From Lycocorax pyrrhopterus obiensis (Eukaryota > Chordata > Aves > Passeriformes > Paradisaeidae): 64,000 nucleotides of DNA. Positions 1 to 13,610 of this stretch are shown one piece after another; positions within the stretch are counted from its first letter, which is position 1, and every line of letters begins with the position of its first letter. The position numbers and the translations under genes are program-made. The notes beneath the pieces were generated by a model, which was given only the letters and a program-made list of their open reading frames with translations, ran no database searches and had not been told where the DNA came from. The stretch covers positions 60,216,975-60,280,974 of the forward strand of contig JACSVZ010000007.1 in the NCBI GenBank assembly GCA_014706295.1, in the 5' to 3' direction.

Positions 1-1010
1 GAGCTGGCTGTGCATGGAAGGGGAGGCTCTGTGCTGTTAATCAGGCACATAAAAATGAGTGAGGGGAGGATTCCCTTCCAGACCTGATCCCAAAGGGGCT
101 TTCAGAGAAACCCAGCTTCCTCCATGGCCCACAGACTGAGGGTGCCTCAGCAGGACAGTGTGAGCTGTCCTGTGTGACCCTTTCCATGGGCATTCTCTGT
201 GGGACTGTCCAGAGAAGTTTGGATGGGCATTTGGATGGCAAGGAGAGTCACTGGGAAGAAAGTCTCTGCCAGAGCAGACTAAGCACTGCTTGCAGGGATG
301 CCCTACATGCAGGAAAATCCATCTTCAAGGTGTGTAAATATTGCTCAGTGCGTGTCCCTCCCTCATCAATTAATCTACATGGAAAAACCTTTTGGGATCA
401 GCTGAGCTACATTTGTCAAACTTCACCAGCCTATTTGCTCATGTAAGGGCAGCAGCTTCCCACATGGATTTTGCCCCCAAACCCCACGGTGTGACCCATT
501 GCACACATCCATTTCAGTGCCCCTGACAGCACAGCTGGAGATGCCTGCCTTGCTGCTGTGGGGAGCAGCTATATCCTGCCTGTGGCCACGTGTGAGAGAA
601 TGAGCTCTACTCTCAGGCACACTTGGGAGTGTAGCTTGGAGCACAGAGGGATGCTGGAGCAGTCAGTAAAGCCTGGAAGTCCTGCTTGGTGGCAGACTTT
701 GGGGGTCAATTTGCACTGGTTGTGGTGGCCACTGGGAGCAGGGCAGGAAGCAAAAGGCTCAAACTTGCAGCCAGGCAGAGTTAGGTTATCTCTGCAGGGC
801 AGTGAATCTCTCAAGCAGATTGTGAAGTCGCTTCAGGAGGGTTTAAATAACAGGTCAAGCTCACGTCATCCTCCTGCAAGGCTGAGTGGATCCTCTGCTG
901 CGCCAGAGGACTGGACCAAGTGACCTCTGGAGGTGTCTTGTTAGCCCTGTTTCATCATTCAAGCTGTAACTTTGAAGAATAACTTTTTGGGGGGGGGTCC
1001 AATTACATGA
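1..1010. other. Non-coding sequence, nothing recognised
   Basis: No coding exon, RNA gene or clear repeat was found. Overlapping open frames on both strands (for example 558-923 and 569-814) have no recognisable protein features. The position 20 kb before the first SLC35F4 exon makes it intergenic or an upstream intron of a longer isoform. Confidence 0.5.
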
Positions 1011-1019
1011 AATTACATT

Positions 1020-1797
1020 GCAGGTGTTGCCCTCAAGACCCCTTAAAGGCTTAGTCTGGTTCTAGGCTGCGGTAGGGGCGGATTAGAGGAGAGAATTACG
1101 AAGGTGGTTCAGCGGCTGAGCCTTTCAGCTCCATACCCTCAGCATTGGTGGCCACCTGCTGGAGTCCAAAGTGCAGGGAATATTTCTCTTACTGTTTTGA
1201 AGAGTTTTACCCCCCTGGACAACCCTGTCTTTGACCTTCGTCCATGGAGAAAATTACCTACCCTCTGGGAAGAAGCAGAATCTACACTGGTGTGAACTAG
1301 GTGATAGAACATTATATAAGATTGTCACAGGGTGAAAATTTAGAGGTGTTGGGTTTGTTAATTTAGCAAAATAGATAAGAAACAAAACCTTCAAAATGAG
1401 GGATTGTTGTTGTTTTAGGCCTTCTTCTTTCTTCTTTCTTTACTCCATTTTCTGCGGCAAAAGTGGATTGAGAGGATTGGGTGAAAAATGCCGCAGTTCC
1501 TTTCATGTGACAGAACGATTTATTGAACGTTGGTAGAAAAGTAAAAATATCTTTCGTTTCGGGCTTTCATTGGTTAATTTACCTTTAAAAGAACAGTGTT
1601 ATCTTGATAATTGGACTTCTCCTTTGTGTTTTCTAAGGGGAGTCATCTCTGTCTCGGCTCCCTTTTCTGATAAGCCTTAATAAACAACTATCTGAGAGCA
1701 AAAGCGTAGAAAAGTCCCGAGCCCGGGTAAGGGCTCGGGGAATCCTCCCCCATCAGGGGAGGCTCAATTAAGACACAGAAAAGTGTCAGCCACCACC
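1020..1797 (+). mobile_element. Probable endogenous retroviral LTR (edges not resolved)
   Basis: The block has LTR-like architecture: a TATA-type box TATATAA at 1313-1319, an AATAAA signal at 1679-1684, and two perfect hairpins just after it (1716-1739 and 1744-1762). Text resemblance to passerine LTRs is from memory. I could not find convincing terminal inverted repeats or a target-site duplication, so both ends are approximate and the copy may be truncated. It contains no retroviral reading frame. Confidence 0.45.
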
Positions 1798-3296
1798 ACC
1801 AGGGATGTCTTGGAGAGCTGGCAGGCAGCAGAGGCAAGGTAAAATGTGTTTCACCTCACTTTTGTGGTGATTTGTAGGATTTGAGATTGCCCTTGAAGCG
1901 TGATGTGTGTCAAACTGATACCGTCACCGCTGAAAAATTTCCTATCAGTAAAATGTTCCTTTAGTTTGGAGTTTTGGCCACACACCCGCACTCAGTGGTC
2001 TGAATTTAACTGCCACATAGGTTTTCTCAAATCATCCCACTAAGTATTTCCCCAGGGCTGGTTCTCAGGCTTCAGTAAGGCTGGTCTAGGCGAGTTGTAG
2101 TCTTGGTGTTCCACCCTTTGGGTCCAAATCCAGTGTTTCTTACGTGCCCTGGCTCACACAGTCTGTGTCTGTGATCAGCCTCAGAGGCAGGCAACTTCCA
2201 TGCAGTATTTGTAGTGGGTAAGTGACCAGTAAAAAACCCTAAATCTGGAAATAATTAAACTTCTACTTTAATTTTCAATGTCAGCTGAATACTCAAGGGA
2301 ATTTTATCATGATGTATGAATAATTAACACCAGCAGTTTAAAGCAGCTTTCTTGCTAAGACTAAGCACTATGCGAAGGAAGTAAAATAAAAACACCCTTT
2401 AAAATTTCCTAAAGGGAAAAGGAAAAGTAAATAATTACTTAACCTTCTGAGACTCTGGTGAAATCAGAAACTTCCCTTAAAATTACTCTCTCAATCATTT
2501 CATATTTTAATTGCCACAAAATCATGGAATTCAGTTACAATTCCCAGAGCAAATTGTAGCTGTGTCCCCCTGGTTGTGCTCGTGTCCTTTCATGATTGTA
2601 CATTTTAAAAGCAGAGGCCCAACGTGTTGCACGTGTGCCTAAAAAACTCTGCTTTAAAAGTAAAATCATGATTTCAAGGTAAAATTTCATATAAAAGCTT
2701 GAAGTCATATCCAGCTTTGCTGGAGGAGGAATGTTGTCCCATTCTAGTGTTTTTCTGAGCATGCATCACTTGCTTGTGTTGTGCCATAGGGATGAAATAG
2801 ATACTCTGGAAGGGAGAGAGTTGGAGCTGGTGCTGCAGCTTTCCATCTTTATCTCACGATTTTGTACGATTCAGGGTCTTGATTTTGCTCTCACCAGAAC
2901 TCCTACTTGTCTTCTGTGCTCGAGTTCCTTTTAAAGCAAAACAAAAAGCACAGTTCTGCATTAAATACGTCACCAGGAGATTGTACTGCTATGCATGCTG
3001 ATGATCATAAAGAAAATACTGAACAGATTTGCTTTAACTCTCTAAAGAAATTCACCTCCAGGCTGAATGCCAGTGTGAGAAATACCAGCTTTAAAAGGAG
3101 CAGTTTTGGAAGGTGATAAAGCCCTGGAAATAGGATGAAATTTCCAAATGCTCCAGAGCTGTAACAAACAGCTTGTGGTAATAAAGAGTTGGCAAGGATA
3201 ATCCCTGATTGAGAAGAGCTTCTAGAGGACGGAGCAAAATAAAGTCACTTAATATCAATTTAAAGTCTGGCCTTGTTAGTGAAGTTGTTTTTTTCA

Positions 3297-3400
3297 TGGA
3301 ATCATAGAACAGTTTGTGTTCAAAGGGATCTTAAAGACCATCCCATTCCAACCCCCTGCCATGGGCAGGGACACCTTCCACTAGACCAGGATGTTCCAAA
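3297..3400 (-). mobile_element. CR1 LINE 3' fragment
   Basis: Reverse-orientation CR1 end: ATCATAGAAC, CTTAAAGACCATCCCATTCC and GGGCAGGGACACCTTCC are all recognisable. 5'-truncated. Confidence 0.85.
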
Positions 3401-4570
3401 GGAGTTCCTGCTGCAGGGTTCCTTACCTGTGTAGCCAGGTGATTCAGAGACTTTCATCTGATGGTGACTCCTATCTGGTTAACATCCATCAGAGTCAATC
3501 TGCTCAGTGGAGGACAGCTCAGCCTATAAATCTCTTTTCTTTCTGTTGCTGCCTTTCAACGACAACGTAATTCCATTTAATACGTTCTGGTAACACTTGG
3601 CGCTCAAAACTGAGAGGAGATGGGCAAAAATGGACACAAATGCATCTTGGCTATGGTTCAGCTGGTTCTTCACGTCCTCTGGATCTGAACAGGAATTAGA
3701 AAGGGACAGTGTGTGTGTGTGAGAAGCCTCATGGAGGGAGTGCCAGTGAAAATACAGTGTTGTCATGTAGCTGTGGTCAGGCAGTCTGACAGCTCCGTGC
3801 TGCAAAAAGCAGGATAATGAGCACTTTTTCCTTCAAATAAGAGTGTTTTGGGCACCTTTGAGTTCTCTCTCTCTCCGAATTTGTTCCTAGCTCTTAAAAT
3901 ATTGTTTTTAATTGCTGTTTTCTTTGGAATAATGAATAATTTAGGCTCACAACATGTAAGAAATGCTGTTCTCCCGGACTGGATTCAAATGTACTTTGCA
4001 AGCCCAAACCCAACCGCTTCATCAGGTGCTGAATTACAGCAGTACGTCACTGCAGACTCTTCCTGCCTTCCTGCAAATATATCCAGATACAAATATATCC
4101 AGTGTCTGCCCCAGAAGCCGTGGGAAGCTGACTTCATTCCGGCTCCATTTGGCTCTGCCTGGAGATGCTGGTCCATGACCTTGCAGCCTGGAAAGCGCCT
4201 TGTGCGAGCAGGAGGCAAGAAACTTAGGAGACTGCAGCTTGAGATGGAGATACTGCGGGTTTCCAGGGAGTTTGTGGTGCAGGAGGGGTGTTTGTGCTCG
4301 GAGGCGAGGTGTCCAGGTGCAGAGGGTGCACAGGTACCAGTGCCAGCCTTAGTGACACAAGAGGGAGCTATGGACTCTCCTGAGTGTGAACGGGCAGGAG
4401 AAGGAACCTCGGGAGCACAGGAGCCTCTGGAAAGGCAGACCAGGCATCTGCTGTGCTTGCACTTCTAGGGCTGCTTTGCTTCTGGTTAACCCTGAGTGGT
4501 CTGGAGAGGAAGTTGGAAGGGAAAACGTCTTCCCCAGGGAATACAGATTAAAAGTAATAGATGGTTAACA

Positions 4571-4622
4571 GCTGGGCTCGATGATTTAGAGGTTTTTTCC
4601 AACCTAAATGATTCTGTGGTTG
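4571..4622 (+). mobile_element. CR1 LINE, short 3' end
   Basis: Only the last 50 bases of the element remain: GATGATTTAGAGG, TTTTTTCCAACC and ATGATTCTGTGG in sense order. Confidence 0.6.
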
Positions 4623-7600
4623 TTCCTGAATCTGATGCCATTGTGGAGATACCAGTTAGATGTGTGGAATTACACCTGCTGTTCAAGTGTTGAGCTTCGC
4701 TGCTTATTCCTACCTGTTCATTTTAAATTACACTTGGCTGTAATTCCATGTCATAAATAGGCAATCCTCTAAAATTTGCATTATGTGAAGCTCTGTAAGC
4801 ATCAGCTCCATCAGCAGAGCTTCCTGGAGGCTTCAGATCAGCTGCTGGGCGAGTCCAGGGCTATCACCAGTGCTTGGTACTCCTCAGATACTCAGTTTCC
4901 ATATTCCCTGGCTCAACCTCGTTTTCTGGGTAATAGCATTGCTCAAATTATCAGGTGGTCTGGAGCTCTGCATCCCTTGACTATTGGTCCATTCCCTGCT
5001 GTGTGTGTTTGACTGTGCTTCTTCTCAAATATCCAGTGTATTTTCGCCTGAACGAAATTGCTGCTTTCCCTCCCCCTCTCTTCTTTAAAGCTCTTTAAAC
5101 ACCTCTTGCATTTTTGTCCTCATTCTTGCCTTTCACCCCAGTTCCTGGGTGGATACTACGTGCTATACTTGATACAGTCTGAGCTATAAATAAGAAGCAG
5201 TTTGTTGGAAAGTAAAATTAGCAGGCCAGATTTTCTACCACGCTTCTAAATCTGTGCCCAGGCACCTCAGAGTGTGCCTGTCCTCGTTTCCCGAGGTGCT
5301 GAATCCTGTTGTTATCCTTGATTTCAATGGGGATTGGTGGTGCTCAGGACTCCTGGAAATCAGGTCACTTTTATATTTGGGTCCTGGGCACGGATGGAAG
5401 AGCCTTATCTCCACTGCTGCGTTATCAGTGGAGAGATTAAATCATGGACAGGTTGGAAGCTTGTTCCAGGTCAGTCCCTTACCAAGCAGCAGAGTGAAGC
5501 GGGGGGTTTGGGGAGGGAGGTTCCTGTATATAAAGGGTAATGGGACATTCTCAGTGGGTGACTGTGGGCTCACTTACATCCCCGTGGTGACAAATTGCAA
5601 GTTCTTGAATTCACATCCATCATTTCACTTTGAAATGTGGTCACAGGCTGGAATTGTTACCCTGATGTGAGCATTGCTGAAAGGGACTCGTCTGCAGATC
5701 CGCTGCAGGGATGTTCCTGGTGAGTTATGGCTGGAGGTGACCACAGAACTTTGTCTCCCTGTAGTTGTCCTGAAGTGGTGCCAGCTCCATTCTCTTGCAG
5801 TCATTGAAAGTGTTGCTGTCCATGGAGTACAACAAGGATTCAGTCAGAAGCCTGAGTGAGAATTTTTTGTAAAAAGAATCTGGAATTTAGGCAAATGGAA
5901 GAATAAAGTTGTGGCAGCTCCATGTCTTCAGCTCAAATCAGATTGTCCAGCTGAGTGTGTAGCACTGAGTTACCACACTAATGAGCACAACTAGAAATGC
6001 CCACAGAGAGAATTCCTGGTCCTTGATTTTTGACAAGCAATGAATTGGTGAAAATCAACAGGGACAGCTTGGTTGTGCTCCTGAAAATGCACTCAGCTGT
6101 GGGCTGCTGCTGTTTGTGTTTTAAGCATGTGTTACACATGGGCACTACCCCAGTGATTAAGCTAATTGAAATCACAGTTTCCAGCCAGCACTGCACCAAT
6201 GCCAAGGGAAATACTTGAGAGGTGCAGATTTTCATATGGATTGCTTCCTGTACCAGGGGGCTGCTCCCCTGCTGCAGAACAACCACAATACAGCTGTTAA
6301 TGCTGGGGGAAACATCAGCTCTGTATTTTTTCTTCCCGGGGTGGAGGAATTTACTAATGCCACCTAAACCCCTGCTGCTGGCCTGGCTGGGGACACAGGG
6401 AGCCCGTGCCATGCTCTGACTCCGCTGTGGCCAGTGCCACGTGTTAAAGCCCAGAGAGGCTGGGTTGGTCTGGGAACCCTGCCCGGTGCTTTTCAGCCTG
6501 GTTTGGAGCCCTCAGCACACGCTGCTGGGCACCAAAGGATGGATTGCTTAGCAGCTCTGCAGCCTGCCCTCACCTTCACGCTTCCAAGGCTGCCGAGCCA
6601 GGCAGGTGTTGGGAAATGGGCCAGGAAACAATTAATCTTCTCTAGTTTAGGAATTTCCAGAAGCACAGTAGGAAGATCATCAAAGAGTGGCCCCTGTGGC
6701 TACTTTACCCATGCTGTGGCAGCTCATTCAACAGAGCATCATCAAGGGAGGTGATGGATTTGTTCTGCTGGAGTCTCCTTATGGGTTCATCTTGCTCCGG
6801 GATAAGTTGGGAGAATGGGCTCTGCAAGTGGAAGAAATATTTCACCAGAGTGCTGACATCACTTTTGTCTTTCAATTTGCTTTTTGCTTTAGAAAAAAAC
6901 CCAAGTGTGGGTTGCCTGGGAGCAGAATAAGAGGGAGCTGGAGCTGGAGCTGGAAGGGAAGGGATGACAGAAGAGGGGCCAGTTTGATAGATCCTTGTTG
7001 ACACTGCATAGAGAAATACTTGCTTTACCTGCCACCACGAAAAATAGTTCTGGGCTTTTGACTGTGTTTTTGGCAGCTGTGCTTTTGTAATTAAATTGTG
7101 CCCCTGGTTAGGAAGGCACAGGTAGAGGATGATTAAAGGCCTCAGAGGATGTGGTTGCTGCATTTCTCCGTGTACAGCTGTGTAAGCCAGGGCCCTGCTC
7201 TACAAAACCTGAACATACACAGAGTATCAAGCAGAAAGAGGTCTGCATGCAGAGCATCCAAAACAGGTTTTCTTTGTTAGCTCAAGAGCCTCCAAGTTCT
7301 CCCTCCAAGCCTCCTGTGTGCTCATATGCCAAGACAAGTACTTGGCATCGTGTTCCACTGCTCGAAGCTCTGCTGGAGGAAGAGCAGCTGCTTCAGTCTA
7401 CATTTCCCAAGCCCTCTCCCAACACAGCTTTTCCCTCTTTGGAAAGAGTGTTTACATAGCTACTTTAAGCAAGCAGGGATTACAGAAAGAGGAGGTTAAA
7501 GCTGAATTTGGCTTATGGGATTTCTGAAAGCTTCCTCTGTTGCCAGCCCCCTCTTGCCGGTCCTTCTGGGATCCTTCAGGGTGGATCTGGTCTGGTGGGG

Positions 7601-8744
7601 ACCAGGAGTTCCTGAGCCTGGAACCCAGGAGCTTGTGCTCCTCTGGAAGGAATGAGGGCTGAGTTTCATGATCAGTTTCCAAACTTAGTCCACGATGCCA
7701 CAGGGCTGGGCTGTGCATGCTCAGCCGTTTGTCCTGTTTTTCAGCTCCCTTCTTGCCCCAACAAAGCCATCACAAGGTCATTTGGGGATCAGTTTCAAAA
7801 CAACTTTCCTTTTGCCCCTGTCAGAGCCCAGCTCAGCACCACTCCTCAGTTAACAAGACCAAGTGCAGGATGCTGCACCTGGGTCGAAGCAATCCCCAGA
7901 TTCTTCTATACTTTCATATATTGCTTTTGGCATCCAGGAGAGTCATGTTAAACACCCCGAATCCCACAATGGAAAGGGCAGGGGACAAGGGAATACATGT
8001 AAAAGAGAAAGGATTGGTGAAAGAACAAGTGGAATGAAACCCTCTGCACCATCCTTTTGCAGTAATTAGGTAAGTTAATGCTGAGTTGCTTCAAACCCCA
8101 GGAGAGGAGAGCTGGAGAAGCTCTCCTGGAAGAGGATTCCTGGGACCAGGGAAAACCGTCGTGGGTGGCAGATTACAGCATAAAACCGGTTCAAAAGACC
8201 ATTGGTAGGACAATCCCTGAGGGAAAAGCTGCTGTTCAGATGAGAGCATGGTGTGAGGGAGGTCAGCCAGCTCCACTTGTAACTGAGCTTGAGCAGAACA
8301 GGGTGACTTGGAGGTCCTCAGGGTCGGTTCACTGGGTACTCTGGATCATTAGAGCAATTTTTGTGCCCTCTAAATACAGATGTGAGTTTCTGGGTGAGCT
8401 GCAGCAGTGCAAGCCGGCAAGCTGAGGAGGCTCAAGTGAGCATGACACATGGAGATCTGGTTTTCCCTTTTTCCTTTTTTTTTTTCTTTTTCATGCTCTT
8501 GAAATTTTGGTGGAGAGAGTAAAAAGTGTGTTCAGTCTGACTGAGCCTGCCAGGAATCTGCATTTGCACCAAGTTCTTGCAGAGAGAGGCCTACAGGCAT
8601 TTTACGTGCATGAAAAACTAATGCAAGGTTTTCTCACTGTCAAGACACATCTGTAGGAAGCAGAAGAGTCTGTGTGCTCCATATTGCTGCATTCCCATTA
8701 TCCCTGGAGTGCTGCTTCCTGACGGGAGGGGTGTAGCCAGGTGG

Positions 8745-9050
8745 GGGTTGGTTCCTTCTCCCACCTAACAAATGAAGGGACCAGAGGAAATGGCCTCAAG
8801 TTGTCCCAAGGGATGTTTAGATTGGGTATTAGGAAAAAAGTCTTCACTGAAGGGGTGGTCAGGATTTGGAACTAGCTGCCCAGGGCAGGGGTGGAATCAC
8901 CATCCCTGAAAATACTCAAAAACCATGTGGGTGTGGCACCTAGGGACAGGGTTTAGTGGTGAACGTGATGATTCTGGTCCTGATGATCCTTGAGGTCTTT
9001 TCCAGCCTTAATGACTTTTAATGACTTTATGATTCTGTTACTCTATGATT
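8745..9050 (+). mobile_element. CR1 LINE 3' fragment (about 300 bp)
   Basis: Sense CR1 text: ACCAGAGGAAATGGCCTCAA, GGGTATTAGGAAAAAAGTC, CTGCCCAGGGCAG, GTGGTGAACGTG, TTTTCCAGCCTTAATG and a terminal ATGATTCTGTTACTCTATGA. This belongs to a different CR1 subfamily from most others here. Confidence 0.88.
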
Positions 9051-10279
9051 AATCGTGGTCCCTCTGTCCCCCAAACAGCGGTTGCTGGGAGGAGCCCTTT
9101 TGTGCAGTTTTTGGTGCAGAGAGCAGGATGTGGTGCCCATTCAGGAGCGCTGGAAATCAGCTGTTGTGCTCTGATTTACTGCATGGCTGGGGCAAAACAT
9201 TGCCAGGCAGTCATCAGGGGGAAGAAGAAAGGTCTTTAAAAACCCTGTGTTTTCACTGACATGGATTCCAGGTGCTGACAGATTTTGGAAAAAAAGGGGC
9301 AGCCCCTCCTTAGGTATTTAGAAATAAGAGCTGAGTGAGCGACTCAGTCCCACAGGCTGTGGAAAGCTGTGCTTCCCCCGCTGAGTCTCTCAGGAAATGT
9401 GTATTTGACCTGCTCTGGCCACACCTGCCCGTTCCTGCCCACTGATAATTCATGACACACTGTGAGCAGAGGGTCATTTTGGGCTGGAAGGTGCCAATAG
9501 TTAGCAGGGGATGTAAGGGAACTCTTGGGTGCCAGATTAATTATTGAGGACTGAGTCGTGATAGCACAGCTCATTCCCTGAGGAGGAGATGGGCTTTTCA
9601 GTAACTTCACAGAATCCTGCCACGGACTCTGATTTACCTCTGACAAGTTAAATCAGGGCCAGATCAATACTGTGCTCGTGGCAGTAAACAGGCTTGATTT
9701 TAAGTATTGAGTAAGAATTTATTTCAGATTAAGGGTGGATTTTTAAAAGGGTAGCTCACACTGGCTTTTCAAGGCTGTGGATGGCTGCTGGATCTTGCTG
9801 GTGCAGATCTCAGCTCTTGCAAAGTCTTGCTTGGGGAGCCACTGAAAGCAGGAGTACATCACTCCCCTGGGACCTGGGAGGCAGCAGGGATCTCAGGGGT
9901 ACCCTTGATGGGAGCAGTTTCACTTACAACCACCTTGTTTGGAACCACCACTCAGTTCTCTAAGTGGCCTGAGCACCTGGGGAGGCTTTTCATAAAAATA
10001 CTGCCCATGTATGCCAGGTAAAGCTGGTCTGACTGGGCCTCCACTGTCGCTGTGGAGGTGTGCCTGCTTCCCCAGCCTGGCATGGGGATGTCTGGGGAGG
10101 GTGAGCTGTCCGGGTACCCCTGGAAGAGGTTTGTTGTGCATGGGGCTGCCAGTTCCTCTCTGGGAAAGAGATATTTCAGGTACCCATAAAACCACATTAC
10201 TAAGAGGTGTCATCCTCAAGAAATGCAGGATCTCTCCAGGAAAAGCCTGTTTCACTTTTACTACCCGTTTTCTGATATA

Positions 10280-10520
10280 TCACAGAATGGTTTGGGTTGG
10301 AATGAACTTTTTAAGACCATCCAATTCCAAGCCCTGTGCCAAGGGCAGGGACACCTTCCACTATCCCAGGTTGCTCCAAGCCCCGTCCAGCCTGGCCTTG
10401 GACACTTCCAAGGATCCAGGGGCAGCCACAGCTTCTCTGGGTGCCCTGTGGCAGGGCCTCACCACCCTCACAGGGAAGAATTTCTTCTTAAAATCCAATC
10501 TAAGTCTCCCCTCCTCACTC
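10280..10520 (-). mobile_element. CR1 LINE 3' fragment
   Basis: Reverse orientation: TCACAGAATGGTTTGGGTTG, GGGCAGGGACACCTTCCACT, CAGCCTGGCCTTGGACACTT and GGGAAGAATTTCTTCTTAAA in order. Confidence 0.9.
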
Positions 10521-12091
10521 AGCTTTTCGTGTATGTTTAGAACAGAGTCCAGGTCCCTCTCTCACACTGGAAAACCATCAGCAGTCATGAGACAACGTCT
10601 GAGTCCTGTCTGCTCTCATCACACTGAGCATGGGACAATCCAGAGACTTGAGTAATTGACCCAGGGGGAGTATGAGGAACCAGACTAATTATGGTGAATA
10701 CTCAGCTTCGACATTTTCTTTGTGTCACGACTGTTTAATCCTCCCTTAATCCCCTAATGCTGCTCAGTGACTTTTCTTGTGTTATCTCCATTGTCTTGCT
10801 AATAAAATGTTGCACGTAGCAGAGATTTACACTGAAAGGTATTAAGGAGGATTATGTGAAGATTAGACAAGAAACACTCACAATAGGTTGGAGATTTCTG
10901 AGTACCCAAATTTTTAATTTCTGTAGTGCAAGGATTTTACTGGTTTTTTCCAAGGAATTCATAGAGAATTTCTCCTAGAAAATTAAAAAAGTTGCTACTG
11001 TTCAAAAGACTTCTCTTGAATTGCAGTGCTGGTTACGTTCAGGCTGCTACTAGCTGTATTTGTAATCTGGTTTTATTGGGTTTTTTTTTTTCAAAAAGTG
11101 GACCAAACTTAGGAGGGGGAAAAAAGAGGGAGAATTAAGCTCACGTGGGATCTCTCTCTGCTGGACCAGGTGCACATGATCATGCTCCATGCTGATGAGT
11201 GCAGATGAACTTTGACACTCAGATCACAGATTTTAGAGGGCTCTGTGGGTGCTGGAAATTGTTTTGTGCTGAGCCTTTATAACCACAATTATTTAACCTC
11301 TAACTCAGGCCTGGCTATGGTGGAATAGGGCTGATGTCTTTCAGCTGAGATTTTGGGCTGTTATTTCACCATCAGTAAAACAGTGTAGCTGGAATTTTGC
11401 AGGAGCAAAGGCACCCTTGCATTAGATCAGCACTTTAAATGGAAAATTAAAATACTTTAGAATAAAATAGCAGAAACCAAGGGGTGGCAGACTGTATGGT
11501 TAACTCTCAGAGCTACTGGAAATTAATCTTAGTGTAGGGCCTTAAACAGAACCCGCCACTGAATCGGGATTTGGTTGCTCTGTTTTGCTTCAAAAGCTAC
11601 AATTCTGTGTGTTCAGTGCCAAGCTGGGACACAGTGCTTGTGTCCTGCCCTGTGAATCCCTGATGCTCTGCCATAAGAGCCTTTCCCAAGTCTTCACATT
11701 TGCCTCAGGAATCATCTGAAATTGAGTGTCTGGTGCTGGTGGGTGTGAGGCTGCTTTGACTTTCAGGTATCCATTCCTTCCAAAGAAGACATAGAAATAA
11801 TGAATAATAAATGGTACTTGCTGACAGCTTTCCTAACATTTCCTGCCTGTCCTTAACAGTGGTCTTGCACTCCCTGTTCTGTACAGGTTGGAAAACACCA
11901 CCTGCAGTGATTTGAATGCAGTGGTGGGATGCTTATTTGGGAATTCTGCAGAGCATCCTACCTCTGACACCCATTCTGGGCTCTCAGCAGCCTCCCTTCA
12001 CCCTAGTTTTTCTTGTCAGCCCAGCTAATAATAGCTGGTGTTTATTATTAGCACCTCTTTGTTATTAGCTCCATGCATACAGGTTGAGTGA

Positions 12092-12370
12092 GTCATAGAG
12101 TCACAGAGTGATTTAGGTTGGAAAATACCTCCAAGATCCTCCAGTCCAACTGTTCCCCCAGCACTGCCAACCCACCACTAACCCATGTCCCCAAGTGCCA
12201 CATCCACACAGCTTTTAAATCCCTCCAGGGACGGTGATTCCACCAATTCCCTGGGCAGCCATGGCTGACCACCCTTTGGAAAATGGACCCATGCTCTGAG
12301 GTGTTCAACTCCACTTCATCCATCCCAGGCAGCCTGATCTGAAAATCTTCCAGCAGTGGGGATTTCCTGC
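12092..12370 (-). mobile_element. CR1 LINE 3' fragment
   Basis: Reverse orientation with GTCATAGAGTCACAGAG, TTTAGGTTGGAAAATACCTC, CCAGTCCAACTGTTCCCCC and TTTTAAATCCCTCCAGGGAC. The distal part decays after about 12300. Confidence 0.82.
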
Positions 12371-12535
12371 CTGACATCTCATTTAGTGGTTCACTGTGCT
12401 CCTTGTGGAACAGCTCACCTGCTGTGCCACTGAACTTCCCATTAATGCAATTAAAGCCTCTTGGTCCTGGCCTTGTCTACACGGACATGCCTAATGGATC
12501 CTTTCTTTTGGGCAGGAAAATGCACATGAAGATGA

Positions 12536-12586
12536 CTGGAACTAGATGATCTTTAAGGTCCCTTTCACCCCAAACCATTCTATGGT
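12536..12586 (+). mobile_element. CR1 LINE, short 3' end
   Basis: Sense remnant: GGAACTAGATGATCTTTAAG, GTCCCTTTCACCCCAAACC, ATTCTATGG. Confidence 0.65.
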
Positions 12587-12870
12587 TTTCTGTCTCCCCT
12601 CTGTCTTGTTGAAGTTGTTTGACCCCACTCACAGATATAGGGGGGGAGGTTAAGACTTCTGATCAGTCCGATCCATTTTCACATCTTTGCTGAAGGTTCA
12701 GATCCTGCTTCAAAAGCTCTGGGAATTCTGCACCCAGCCTTTAAAATCAGGAGGGCTGGAAAATGTAATGCAGCCCCACTGACGTGGCAACAAACTTCAC
12801 CTTACGTTGTAATTTTTCCTAAAAATTATTTGTATTTCTTCATCCAAGGAACTTTCTGATGCCATCTGGA

Positions 12871-12918
12871 GTGGTAGGGGTTGCAGTGTTGGATGATGCA
12901 AGTTCCTACCCCTACCAC
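12871..12918. other. Perfect-stem inverted repeat (hairpin)
   Basis: GTGGTAGGGGT at 12871-12881 is fully complementary to ACCCCTACCAC at 12908-12918, giving an 11-base stem and a 26-base loop. No function is assigned. Confidence 0.5.
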
Positions 12919-13610
12919 AGAACCTGCCTAGACAGGAACGTGCTGGTGGCTAAATTTTGGGACCGGCCAGCCCTGTATTCCTAGCCTGCTATGCAATTCT
13001 GATTTATGGTATTGAAAGAAGCCCTAAGCTATCTTAATTAACTGCTGGCTACCCAAAAGGTAGCAAATACGAGGAGTGATTTACTGTCACACTGACATGC
13101 TCTACAGTCACGATGACAAGCACAAAATGGAAGTTTTCTCAACTCAAATGCTCTCTTGTGGTAAAGAAGAGGCACTTCATAATTGCAGAACCAGAAAATG
13201 GAGACAGCTTATTTCACTCCTGGCAGCTTTGTTAATAAAACATTGGGAAGGCAAATAATTATCTGACATGCAATTACATCTAAGCTGTTTTCCTTGGGGA
13301 AAAAAAAAAACCCGCAATAGAAGTGTTGGGCGTCTGATTTTATTATCCTGTCTGGAAAGGCTGTATTGGATATTTGGAATGGATCCTCGATTTATGCTTT
13401 GTTATTGAGCAGACTGAGCACTGGTTGTCTACTTGGGTTGTGTTTTACTGCCAGGGAGTTTCAGAGTGGCCAGGGTGAAGTAGGAACCTTTCTCCTAAAC
13501 TCTTCAACTTGGAAAGAGTTTGAAATGCAGGCTGGGGAATGCCCAGACTCTGGTGGTTTTTCAGAAGCTCGTGGCCTTGCTATTTTGTCAGCACTTCTCA
13601 AATGATCAGA

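Noticed and set aside
3848..4468. 206-codon open frame on the + strand
   Set aside because: Looked briefly like a membrane-protein start (hydrophobic first 30 residues), but the rest is unlike any protein I know and no splice or promoter context supports it.
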